From contig CAITUV010000075.1 of assembly GCA_903895725.1 (NCBI GenBank), forward strand, positions 56,341 through 120,340: 64,000 nt of DNA, given 5' to 3'. Both the position numbers and the translations under genes were made by a program. Below, one piece after another: positions 48,896 through 57,441 of the stretch. Below the pieces are notes generated by a model that was given only the letters and a program-made list of their open reading frames with translations, was not told the DNA's origin and did not search any database. Origin of the DNA: an uncultured Myxococcales bacterium (lineage in GTDB: Bacteria; Myxococcota_A; UBA9042; CAIXZC01). Numbering within the stretch: the stretch's first letter is position 1; each line of letters opens with the position of its first letter.

Positions 48896-50317
48896 TCAGA
48901 CACCGTCATCACTATAGTACAAGCCGTACTTCCGGAGCAACTGCCGCAGGTGCTTGCGATCCAGCTCCGCAATCCTCGATGCCGCCGAGATGTTTCCGCC
49001 GCACCGCTCCATCAGTCCGGACAGGTAGGTTTCCTCGAACTCGGCAATGGCCCGATCCTTGGATTCCCGGAAGGGGGCCCCAAGATCCCCACTCCCAGCT
49101 TCCCCCAAGGGGGGAGGTCGCAGCTTTGGAGGCAGATCTGGCGTGGGAACTGCGGCCGCCCCCCGCCTGCCCTGAGCGCAGTCGAAGGGTGGGGTCGGCG
49201 CGGCGAACGCCGCGGTGGGGGTATCCAGCTGCCGCCACCCGGCCTCCCCCAGTGTAGCGGCCCTCTCCACCTGGTTGACCAGCTCCCGGACGTTGCCCGG
49301 GAACGGGTGGTGCGACAGGCTCTGGGCGAACGCAGGAGACAATGTCTTGCCCGGCATCCGGGTCTTCAGGATGTGCTCGACCAGGAGGGGGATGTCCTCC
49401 CGTCGCTCCCGCAGGGGAGGCAGATAGATCGGGACCACCGCCAGGCGGAAGAACAGGTCCGCCCGAAACCTCCCGGCAGCGACCTCGGCCTGGAGGTTCC
49501 GGTTCGTGGCCGCCAGCACTCGGATGTCGAGCGGGACGGGCCGGTTCGAACCGACCCGACGCACCTCGCGGCTCTGGAGCACCCGAAGCAGTCTCGGCTG
49601 AAGCTCCGCAGGCAGCTCCCCGACCTCGTCGAGGAACACGGTCCCCCGATGCGCCATCTCGAACAGCCCCTTGCGCCCCGTCAGAGCCCCCGAGAACGAC
49701 CCCTTCTCGTGGCCGAACAGCTCGCTCTCCAGCAGATTGGCGGGGATGGACGCACAATCGACGACCACGAACGGTGCCTGCGCCCGCCGGGAGCGGTCAT
49801 GCAGGACCCGGGCCAGCACCTCCTTGCCGGTCCCCGTCTCCCCCTCGATCAGCACCGTCGCATCGGTTGGTGCCACCAGCTCCACCAGGTGGTAGAGCTG
49901 CCGCATGGCGGGTGCCCCTCCCACCAGCCCGTCCATGCCGTCCCGCTCGGACGGACTGACGTTGAGAAGCTCTTCGCCGGCATCGAAGCGGACTTTCGAA
50001 CCGCCCAGGTCCAACATGCACCCCGGCTCCAGGAAGGCTTCCCTGACCCGGATTCCGTTGACCCGGGTTCCGTTGGTCGAATCGAGGTCCCGCACGACGT
50101 ACCCGTCCCCGAGACGGAGAACCTGCGCATGGAACCGGGAAACCGTCTCCCCCTCCACCACCACGTCGTTGTCGGCTGAGCTGCCGATGGTGACGGCCTG
50201 GGCCACGAACCGACGGGGTACGCCGCCTTCCGGCTGGAGCGTGCACGACGGAAGCCGGTAGAGGGACCGACCGGCCAGCGGCCGGGTGCCGTCGTCGTCC
50301 CACCTGGAGTCACTCAC
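48896..50317 (-). CDS. FHA-domain sigma54-dependent activator (NtrC-type)
   Basis: The 473-residue protein has an N-terminal FHA domain (about 20-110; VTIGSSADNDVVVEGETVSR, then DLDSTNGTRVNGIRV), which binds phosphothreonine, and so replaces the usual receiver domain. The AAA+ domain (about 125-355) has Walker A LIEGETGTGKEVLARVLH, Walker B GTVFLDEVGELP and R-finger region. The sigma54 contact loop reads GSFSGA, where the family consensus is GAFTGA. A helix-turn-helix ends it (NISAASRIAELDRKHLRQLL). Residues about 362-410 are a linker of low complexity that contains a dispersed repeat (49167-49189). A Ser/Thr kinase, such as the one at 38270, could supply the phosphothreonine ligand. Targets unknown. 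Confidence 0.92.
   Translation of the reverse strand: MSDSRWDDDGTRPLAGRSLYRLPSCTLQPEGGVPRRFVAQAVTIGSSADNDVVVEGETVSRFHAQVLRLGDGYVVRDLDSTNGTRVNGIRVREAFLEPGCMLDLGGSKVRFDAGEELLNVSPSERDGMDGLVGGAPAMRQLYHLVELVAPTDATVLIEGETGTGKEVLARVLHDRSRRAQAPFVVVDCASIPANLLESELFGHEKGSFSGALTGRKGLFEMAHRGTVFLDEVGELPAELQPRLLRVLQSREVRRVGSNRPVPLDIRVLAATNRNLQAEVAAGRFRADLFFRLAVVPIYLPPLRERREDIPLLVEHILKTRMPGKTLSPAFAQSLSHHPFPGNVRELVNQVERAATLGEAGWRQLDTPTAAFAAPTPPFDCAQGRRGAAAVPTPDLPPKLRPPPLGEAGSGDLGAPFRESKDRAIAEFEETYLSGLMERCGGNISAASRIAELDRKHLRQLLRKYGLYYSDDGV
49167..49189. repeat. Short dispersed repeat inside the FHA-sigma54 activator gene
   Basis: Contains CCCTGAGCGCAGTCGAAGGG. Read on the minus strand it encodes FDCAQGR in the linker between the AAA+ and DNA-binding domains. 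Related to 13754-13776 (4 differences over 23 bases). Confidence 0.85.
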
Positions 50318-50357
50318 CGGGTCGTCTCCGTTTGAACGGCCGGGCCGTCGAGAAGGC

Positions 50358-52721
50358 CTACTGGAAAGCTTCGGTCAGACCGAAATCCTTGCCGGTCACC
50401 GCGGCACCGTTGCTGACGGTCACCTGGGAGGGGGAGGCCATGGTCGGATACGCCCCTTCGTAGTCCCCCGCCTTGGGTCCCCCGTTGGGCATGTCATCGC
50501 CCTTGTCGAAGATTCCGATGATGTAGTACGAGCCGTCCGCCACCCCCGTGAACTTGTAGGAGTACGGGAACGATGCGATGGGCTTCACCTTGATGGGGGT
50601 TCCCACCGGCGTAGCCTGCGGCGGCTTCGTGCTCGACAGCAGAATCTGCAGAGAATCGCTGGCCGTGAACTGACCGGCGAACGAAACCTTCCCCGCGATG
50701 CTGCCGTTGTTCACGACGGGCGGCGGAATCGTGATGTTGATCCCCGACGTCACCTTCCCGGCCTGGACGACTACGGATCCCTGATAGGTGCCGCACGTGT
50801 CGAAGCTCTGGTTGTTGCCGAGGTCGAGGACCGCGGTCACGTAGTAGGTGCCCGCTGTCTTGGTGTCCAGGGTATAGGTAACCGGGAACTTGGGATTCGT
50901 GAGCGGGAAAGCACCGCTCGGCTGCGTCGGAGGCTGCATGCAGTTGGTGACAGCCTTGTTGTAAGCCATCACCATCAGGACGTCGGAGGCCCCAGTCGTG
51001 CCGTTGTAGGAGACCGTGCCCGAAACACCCGTCGTCACCGTGGTCTCCACGACGCACTTGGAAGAGCAGCCGTCGCCGTCCTTGCTGTTGCCGTCATCGC
51101 ATTGCTCGCCGGCATCCTTGTTGCCATCGCAGCAGCACGGGCTGGGATTGCAGCACCACTCGGGCTGCTGGAACTTGCAGTACTGGTTGCAGTACTCGCC
51201 CTTGGTGTTGGGCATGCCGGGAGGATCGCACTCCTCCAGGTTCTTGGGGTCCACCACGCCGTTGCCGCACACCCCCACCTGCTGGTTCGGGTCGGAGCAG
51301 TCGTAGTTGCACGTATCGCCGTCGTCGATCTGGTACTCGCAGACGTTGGGGATCCCCTTGAGGCAGCCGTCGTCGCACTGCTCGGTCCCTTCGACCTTGC
51401 CGTTGCCGCACAACGGGTCCGAGGTTTCCACCATGCAGGTCGACGAGCACCCGTCGCCGTCGATCTTGTTGCCGTCGTCGCACTGCTCGCCCGGCTCGAC
51501 GGACTTGTTGCCGCACACGCCGAGCTTCTTGCAGTTGGCATCACAGCCGGCCGATGGGTTGGGTGGGTCGCACTCCTCGGGCGGCTCCACCTTGCTGTTG
51601 CCGCACACGGCCGTTTCCTTCAGGCAGAACATCGAGCAGCCGTCGCCATCCTTGGTGTTGCCGTCGTCGCACTCCTCGCCTGACTCGAGCAGCAGGTTTC
51701 CGCATACGGCGAGGTTGGCGAGCTGGCACTGATCGTCGCAAACGCTGGGGGCCGGCGGATCGCACTGCTCCGGAGGCTGCACGACGCCGTCGCCGCACAC
51801 GCTGGGAGGCGGGCAGTTCGGATTGACCGTCCCCGGGGTACCGTAATCACCGCTGGTCATCGTCATGGTGGCGGAGCACCAGTTGCTCCCCGTGTCGTTC
51901 TTGAGGTGGTCCATGGCCGTCGTGTTGAGGCTTAGGGAACGGCCCGGTATGTCGGGGAAATTGGCATCGTCGAACGCCACGGTGTCGATCATCGTGCCGT
52001 CCGGTGCCTTGATCACGACCGCATCCGCCCCGTTGCCCAGGGTGAAGTTGGCGTACTGGTAAGACACGGTCACGTTGCCGTTGGTGGCCTTGTCCTTGTT
52101 GATCCCGAGCACCATGTTCTTGGCGGAGTCGAGGTTCAGGGTCCCGCCGTTGCTGATCGTGTGCGTGTCGGTGCCCTTGTCCGCAATGATCCACCCGTTC
52201 AGGTTGATCGTGCTGCCGGTCATGTTGCGGACTTCAAACCATTCGCCGCTGAGGTCCGCAATCATCTTGGGATCCTTCATGATCTCCGTGATGATCACGT
52301 CGCCCGGCTGATAGGCCGATGCGGGGCAATCCGCCGGACAGTTGGCGTTGCTCTCGGTCGGCGTCTCGCACTTGCCGTTGCCGCAGACCGGCTGGGCCGT
52401 CTCGCACGCATCGACGATGTTGTTTTTGTTCGCATCCTTGTCCGCGGGCAGCCCCGGCTGCGGGTAGTACAGGACGATGAGAACCTCCAGCTGGATGTCC
52501 ACCACGTCCGTGGCACCACTGCAGTTCAGGTCGGCTGCCGTTGGCGATGAGAGGCAGGCCGGAGCCTGCGGATTGAGGGCCGTGAGCACCGTACACTGGA
52601 TGTCCGATACATCCACGGACCCGTTGCCGGTCACGTCCCCGGGCAGACCGGCAAATGCCGTGCCGCTCAGGCCCATCACGAGCGCCAGGACCAGGACCCC
52701 CGACAAACTACGCAACTTCAT
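50358..52721 (-). CDS. Exported protein with N-terminal dockerin-like pair, lamin-tail domain and Cys-rich repeats
   Basis: The 787-residue protein has a signal peptide ending near TAFA (residue 24). Directly after it lie two EF-hand-like calcium loops: DVTGNGSVDVSD (29-40) and DLNCSGATDVVD (64-75), each with the D1, N/T3, N/S5, D9, D12 pattern of type I dockerins, about 35 residues apart. A lamin-tail-like domain follows (about 145-300; VIITEIMKDPKM, GEWFEVRN). Residues about 310-560 hold CGNGxxExxEECDDGN (DUF4215-type) repeats. The C-terminus has two beta-sandwich-like repeats (ISGTVSYNG-like GVSGTVSYNGTTGASDV, SIAGKVSFAGQFTASD). It lies 13 bases after the cohesin-like gene. Dockerins are normally C-terminal; this one is N-terminal. 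Confidence 0.75.
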   Translation of the reverse strand: MKLRSLSGVLVLALVMGLSGTAFAGLPGDVTGNGSVDVSDIQCTVLTALNPQAPACLSSPTAADLNCSGATDVVDIQLEVLIVLYYPQPGLPADKDANKNNIVDACETAQPVCGNGKCETPTESNANCPADCPASAYQPGDVIITEIMKDPKMIADLSGEWFEVRNMTGSTINLNGWIIADKGTDTHTISNGGTLNLDSAKNMVLGINKDKATNGNVTVSYQYANFTLGNGADAVVIKAPDGTMIDTVAFDDANFPDIPGRSLSLNTTAMDHLKNDTGSNWCSATMTMTSGDYGTPGTVNPNCPPPSVCGDGVVQPPEQCDPPAPSVCDDQCQLANLAVCGNLLLESGEECDDGNTKDGDGCSMFCLKETAVCGNSKVEPPEECDPPNPSAGCDANCKKLGVCGNKSVEPGEQCDDGNKIDGDGCSSTCMVETSDPLCGNGKVEGTEQCDDGCLKGIPNVCEYQIDDGDTCNYDCSDPNQQVGVCGNGVVDPKNLEECDPPGMPNTKGEYCNQYCKFQQPEWCCNPSPCCCDGNKDAGEQCDDGNSKDGDGCSSKCVVETTVTTGVSGTVSYNGTTGASDVLMVMAYNKAVTNCMQPPTQPSGAFPLTNPKFPVTYTLDTKTAGTYYVTAVLDLGNNQSFDTCGTYQGSVVVQAGKVTSGINITIPPPVVNNGSIAGKVSFAGQFTASDSLQILLSSTKPPQATPVGTPIKVKPIASFPYSYKFTGVADGSYYIIGIFDKGDDMPNGGPKAGDYEGAYPTMASPSQVTVSNGAAVTGKDFGLTEAFQ

Positions 52722-52734
52722 GGTCTTCCTCCCC

Positions 52735-55700
52735 TTATGGCTTTGAAGTGACCAACACTCCGTTCTGCAACGTCACGGTCAGCGAATTGGCATCGGCATC
52801 CGTCCCCTTCATCTCGGTCAGGTTCACCTGGATCGGTGCGCCCGCCGAGATCGTCTGGGTCAGCTTGAACACGATGTCCAGCACGTCTGCGGACCCGGAC
52901 ACCACACCGCCCGACAGGTAGGCCTCGGTGATGGCCTTGGGCGGAACCTGCCCGTAGTAGATCGCAACCGACACCGACCCCGCCCACTGCCCCTTGGGGG
53001 GCGCCACGCTCAGCGTGTGCCCCGACAGCAGGGCGTTGAACTGGTCGCACATGTCCAGAGCCCCCAGGAGGCACGAGAACTTCTCCATGGAGACCTTGGT
53101 GGAGTCATACCCCACCTTGAACTGGACCCCCGTGGCCTTGGGGGACGTGTTGCTCGTCGCTGCCACTTTGAGCTTGCAGCTCACCGTGGTCCCCGCGTTG
53201 CCGGACAGGGAGCACCAGCCGGTCGGGCATGCCCCGCAGTCGCCGGGGCAGGTCGAGCACGTCTCCGTCCCATTGCACTTGGTATCCCCGCACACGGGGC
53301 AGGCACCACAGTCGCCGGGGCAGGTCGAGCACGTCTCCGTCCCGTTGCACTTGGTATCCCCGCACACCGGGCACGCTCCGCAATCCGCAGCGCAGGTCGA
53401 GCAGGTCTCGCCGTTGTCGCACGCACCGTTCGGACAGCAGGCCCCGCAGTCGCCGGGGCAGGTCGAGCACGTCTCCGTCCCGTTGCAGAGGGCATCGCCG
53501 CACTTGGGCGCCACGGCCCCGGCCGAAGTCGTGAACAGCCCATCCTTGAACGTCATGGTCAGAGAATTGGCGTTGGCGTCGGTTGCCTTCAGCTCGCTGA
53601 AAATCGGCTTGACCGGCGACTGAGTCGGGATGTTGGTCTTGAGCTTGAACACGAGGTCGAGCACGTCCGCGTTGCCCACCACCACCTGGCCGTTCAGGTA
53701 CGCTTCGGTGACCGACTTGGGCGGCACGTTGCTGTAATAGATGGCCGCGGTGATCGACCCGGCCCAGGAGGCCTTGGGCGGTGCCACGCTGATGGCATGA
53801 CCGGACAGCAGCGTGTTGAACTGGTCGCACATGTCGAGCCCGCCGGTCACGCACGAGAACTTCTCGAGGCTCACGTTCGCATTGTCGTAGTTCAGCTTGA
53901 ACTGGATTCCCGTGGCCTTGGGGCTTACTGCGCTCTCGGCAGCCAGCTTCAGCTTGCACGAGATCGTGGTGCCGCTGTTTCCGGCCAGCTCGCACCAGCC
54001 CGCCGGGGGACACGCTCCGCAGTCGCCCGGACACGTCGAGCAGGTCTCCGTCCCATTGCACTTGCCGTCCCCGCACGACGGGCATGCCCCGCAGTCGGCC
54101 GTGCAGGTCGAGCACGTCTCGCCGTTGTCGCACTTGCCGTTCGGGCAGCAGGCGCCGCAGTCGCCCGGGCAGGTGGAGCAGGTCTCCGTCCCGTTGCACT
54201 TACCGTCGCCGCACGACGGGCACGCTCCGCAGTCGGCCGTGCACGTCGAGCAGGTCTCGCCGAAATCGCACAGCCCGTTGGGGCAGCAGGCACCGCAGTC
54301 GGCCGGGCAGGAATCGCAGGTCTCGGCCCCATTGCACTTGGTATCGCCGCACACGGGTACGACGACTCCCGTGGACGTCACCATCAGCCCCGACTGGAAC
54401 GACACCGAGAGCGAATTCGCATTGGCGTCGGTTCCCTTCAGGTCGGAAACGCTCGGCGTGACGGCGGAGCCGGCCGCGATCTCCTGCTTGATCTTGAACA
54501 CCAGGTCGAGCACGTACGGGTCGCCGACGACCTTCCCTGCATCCATGTAGGCTTCAGTGATCGCCTTGGGGGGCACGTTGCCGTAGTAGATCGCCACGGA
54601 CACGCTGCCGGCCCACTGCCCCTTGGGCGGGGCGGCCGACACGGCATGCCCTGTGGGCAGGGTGTTGAACTGGTCGCACATGTCGATTCCGCCGACCATG
54701 CAGGAGAACTTCTCCAGTCCGACCTTGGCGTTGTCGTACGCGACTTTGAACTGGACTCCCGTGGCCTTCGGGCTGGCGGCATTCTCCGCAGCCAGCGACA
54801 GCTTGCAGGTGACCGTGTCGCCCGACTTGCCGGACAGCTTGCACCACCCGTCCGGCGGGCACGCACCACAATCCTGGGCACAGGTGCCGCACGTCTCGCC
54901 GCCATTGCACTGGCCGTCGCCGCAGACCGGCACGCACGCGCCGCAGTCGTCGGGGCAGGTGACGCAGGTCTCGCCGTTGTCGCACGCGGCGTTGGGACAG
55001 CACTGACCGCAGTCCTGGGGGCAGGTGCTGCACAGCTCGGCAAAGTCGCACATGCCGTTGGGGCAGCAGGGACCGCAATCGGACGGGCAGGTCTGGCAGT
55101 TCTCCGCAGCCTCCCCCCAGATGTCCTTGTCCGACTGGCAGAGCTGGTCGTTGCACGTGGGCGGACATACGCCGCAATCCTCGGGGCAATCCTCGCACCC
55201 TTCGACCTTGGCGCACAGACCGTCGCCGCAGACCGGGGCACACGACGGATTGTCGGCCCCGGGGCTCCCGTAGTCCCCCTTCCCGAAGGGGACCGGAGCG
55301 GAGCACCAGTTGTCCCCCAGGTCGTTCGCCTCGAAGTCGTACTGGTCCGGGTCGAGCGTCAACGACCGGCCGACGTCGTTGGGGAACGACTCCCCGTTGT
55401 CGTACGCCACCTGGTCGATCTGCACCGCACCGGACATCAGGATGATCTCATCGTCCTTGTTGGACAGGTTGTAGTTCGAGAACACGTAGAGCGGCTCCAG
55501 CCCCCCGTTCAGCTCCGGGTCGCCGCTCTTGGCCAGGATGACGTGAGTCTCGGCCGGCACGACAACGCCGCCCGCCTTGAAGATGCGGTGCTTGTCCACG
55601 CCGAGGTCCTTGATCTCCCAGGCGTTGATGTCGATGTCGCTCTCGGTGGTGTTGTAGAGCTCGAACCACTCGCCGACGGAATCGTCGATGACCGCAGGAT

Positions 55701-56640
55701 TCTTGAGGATTTCGGTGATGATGATGGCCCCGGGCTCGGCCGGAGCCGGCTCCACCATGCACAGCTCGTCACAGCCGTCGTCGGGCTCGAGATTGTCGTC
55801 GTCGCACTCCTCGCCGCTCCCTTCGTCCAGCTTGCCGTCCCCGCAGGTCGGCGGTGCGCAGCAGTCCTGCGGGCAGCTCTCGCAGGTCTCGTCGCCGCTG
55901 CACGTCCCGTCCGGGCAGACCACGCACTCGCCGCAGTCGACCGGACAGTTCTTGCAGTCTTCCTTGTCGGCCTGGCACTCGCCGTTGCCGCAATCCTCGT
56001 CCGGGCAGGTGCCGCAGTCGGCCGGGCAGCTCTCGCAGTTCTCGGCCTTGTCGCCAAACTCGTCCCCGTCCTCGCACTTTTCGTTGGGACACACGGGGCA
56101 GTCGCCGCAGTCGGCAGGACAGTTCTGGCAGTCTTCCTTCTCGTCCTGGCACTGGCCGTTTCCGCAATCCTCGTCCGGGCAGTCGCCGCAATCCGCCGGG
56201 CAGCTCTCACAGCTCTCGGCCTGATCTCCGTACTCCTCGCCGTCCTCACACTTGCCGTTGGGGCATTCGACCGGGCAGACCCCGCAGTCGGCCGGGCAAT
56301 CACCGCACGTCTCCTCCCCCTCGCACTTGCCGTTGCCGCAGCACTCGCCGCAATCCCCCGGGCAATCGGTGCAGCTCTCCTCGCCGGTGCACTGCCCGTC
56401 CCCGCACTCGTCCTTGCATTCTCCGCAGTCCGCCGGGCACGTCTTGCACGTCTCCTTCGCCTCAGGATCGCAGATCTGGTCGCCGCACGGAAACTCCACG
56501 GCCTCGAGCTCGCCCGTAATCCCGTCCCCCACCTGGCCGTCAACGGCAACGTCCAGCCCCGAATCGCCACCCGTCGTCCCCGGCGTGGAGCACGATGTCG
56601 CAAGAAGCAACGAGAATACCGCCAGCAAACGCATCTTCAT
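52735..56640 (-). CDS. Large lipoprotein with Cys-rich repeats, lamin-tail domain and three cohesin-like modules
   Basis: The 1301-residue protein has a lipobox (LLATSCS, Cys near 17) and is a predicted lipoprotein. The N-terminal third has CGDGxCxxxExCxxCPADCG repeats. A lamin-tail-like domain follows (about 302-470; AIIITEILKNPAV, GEWFELYN). Three modules of about 160 residues start at roughly 594, 879 and 1138 and read like cohesins: SGDTVTCKLSLAAENA, ATGVQFKVAYDNAKV, GLEKFSC, and near the end VLDLVFKIKQEIAAGSAV and DANANSLSVSFQSGLMV. They are separated by more CNGxETCxTCPGDCGAC units, and the third ends the protein. The ribosome site GGAGG precedes ATG 56640. The next gene encodes a dockerin-like pair. 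Cohesin identity is from sequence pattern only. Confidence 0.75.
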   Translation of the reverse strand: MKMRLLAVFSLLLATSCSTPGTTGGDSGLDVAVDGQVGDGITGELEAVEFPCGDQICDPEAKETCKTCPADCGECKDECGDGQCTGEESCTDCPGDCGECCGNGKCEGEETCGDCPADCGVCPVECPNGKCEDGEEYGDQAESCESCPADCGDCPDEDCGNGQCQDEKEDCQNCPADCGDCPVCPNEKCEDGDEFGDKAENCESCPADCGTCPDEDCGNGECQADKEDCKNCPVDCGECVVCPDGTCSGDETCESCPQDCCAPPTCGDGKLDEGSGEECDDDNLEPDDGCDELCMVEPAPAEPGAIIITEILKNPAVIDDSVGEWFELYNTTESDIDINAWEIKDLGVDKHRIFKAGGVVVPAETHVILAKSGDPELNGGLEPLYVFSNYNLSNKDDEIILMSGAVQIDQVAYDNGESFPNDVGRSLTLDPDQYDFEANDLGDNWCSAPVPFGKGDYGSPGADNPSCAPVCGDGLCAKVEGCEDCPEDCGVCPPTCNDQLCQSDKDIWGEAAENCQTCPSDCGPCCPNGMCDFAELCSTCPQDCGQCCPNAACDNGETCVTCPDDCGACVPVCGDGQCNGGETCGTCAQDCGACPPDGWCKLSGKSGDTVTCKLSLAAENAASPKATGVQFKVAYDNAKVGLEKFSCMVGGIDMCDQFNTLPTGHAVSAAPPKGQWAGSVSVAIYYGNVPPKAITEAYMDAGKVVGDPYVLDLVFKIKQEIAAGSAVTPSVSDLKGTDANANSLSVSFQSGLMVTSTGVVVPVCGDTKCNGAETCDSCPADCGACCPNGLCDFGETCSTCTADCGACPSCGDGKCNGTETCSTCPGDCGACCPNGKCDNGETCSTCTADCGACPSCGDGKCNGTETCSTCPGDCGACPPAGWCELAGNSGTTISCKLKLAAESAVSPKATGIQFKLNYDNANVSLEKFSCVTGGLDMCDQFNTLLSGHAISVAPPKASWAGSITAAIYYSNVPPKSVTEAYLNGQVVVGNADVLDLVFKLKTNIPTQSPVKPIFSELKATDANANSLTMTFKDGLFTTSAGAVAPKCGDALCNGTETCSTCPGDCGACCPNGACDNGETCSTCAADCGACPVCGDTKCNGTETCSTCPGDCGACPVCGDTKCNGTETCSTCPGDCGACPTGWCSLSGNAGTTVSCKLKVAATSNTSPKATGVQFKVGYDSTKVSMEKFSCLLGALDMCDQFNALLSGHTLSVAPPKGQWAGSVSVAIYYGQVPPKAITEAYLSGGVVSGSADVLDIVFKLTQTISAGAPIQVNLTEMKGTDADANSLTVTLQNGVLVTSKP

Positions 56641-56889
56641 CCGATCCTCCCCCGAGCAGACCAGAGTCCAACCCACGCGACAGGGTGCCACGGTGCACTT
56701 GCCTTTTCAAGCGAAAGCCGTCGAGGAATTTTAATTACGTGAGGTTGCAACAGTAGTTGCCGTTCCGTCGGGCGGGCGCGAAGGCCGCAACGCGGCGGGT
56801 GCGAAAACGGCAATTCTCCCTTGGCTTTTTGGCCGAAAGTGCGCTAAGTTCACGCCCGAAGCACTCGCTTGAACGCCAGGGAGGCCGAG

Positions 56890-57441
56890 ATGAGAGGAGT
56901 CGAGATCGTCAAGTCACTGGGCCCGGAGCTCGATATCATCCTGAAGGATGTCGCCATCGACCACATCGTCAAGGGCGTCCAGGTCCTGAGCCGGGCACTG
57001 TACATCCGCTACTTCAAGGGATACCGCCTCCAGGTCGCAGGGAAGCGCCGCGTCCGGGAGATGATCGACAAGGAGATCAAGGGCAAGGACAACGAGGAGC
57101 TGGCGCAGCTCCTGACCACTCTCTGGAACCGGACCAATGGCCGGCTGTACCACGCCATGTACAACAAGGTCCGGACCATCAACGAGGAGGTCGACAAGAT
57201 CGTCCGCATCGAAGACGATGCCGCCCGCGTGTTCCTCGACGAGCTGCTCGGCGAGTATGACAAGGACCGGCTCTACCTCTGCATTCTGCTCAACGAGGTC
57301 AAGTTCTCCCGGGAAGTGATCAAGGAGAAGCTGGACAAGGATGTCCCGTTCGAGGAGTGGCCCCCCGCCCCGCCACCCGCCGAAGAGGAAGAAGAAGCCG
57401 CCCCCCAGCCTGCTGCCACGGAAGGGACTCCTGAAGCATGA
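56890..57441 (+). CDS. Conserved helical protein, unknown function
   Basis: A 183-residue soluble protein starting MRGVEIVKSLGPELDIILKD, with GGAGG 5 bases before ATG 56890. It is mainly alpha-helical and charged (LAQLLTTLWNRTNGRLYHAM, VDKIVRIEDDAARVFLDELL) with an acidic, Pro/Ala-rich tail (residues about 160-183). There is no TM segment. The stop overlaps the start of the next gene (ATGA at 57438). I do not recognise the family. Confidence 0.65.
   Translation: MRGVEIVKSLGPELDIILKDVAIDHIVKGVQVLSRALYIRYFKGYRLQVAGKRRVREMIDKEIKGKDNEELAQLLTTLWNRTNGRLYHAMYNKVRTINEEVDKIVRIEDDAARVFLDELLGEYDKDRLYLCILLNEVKFSREVIKEKLDKDVPFEEWPPAPPPAEEEEEAAPQPAATEGTPEA

Noticed and set aside
53017..56742. 1241-residue open frame on the plus strand across the cohesin-like gene
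   Set aside because: It is antisense to a high-GC Cys-rich gene. The minus-strand frame has a lipobox, a ribosome site and recognised modules, while the plus frame has none.
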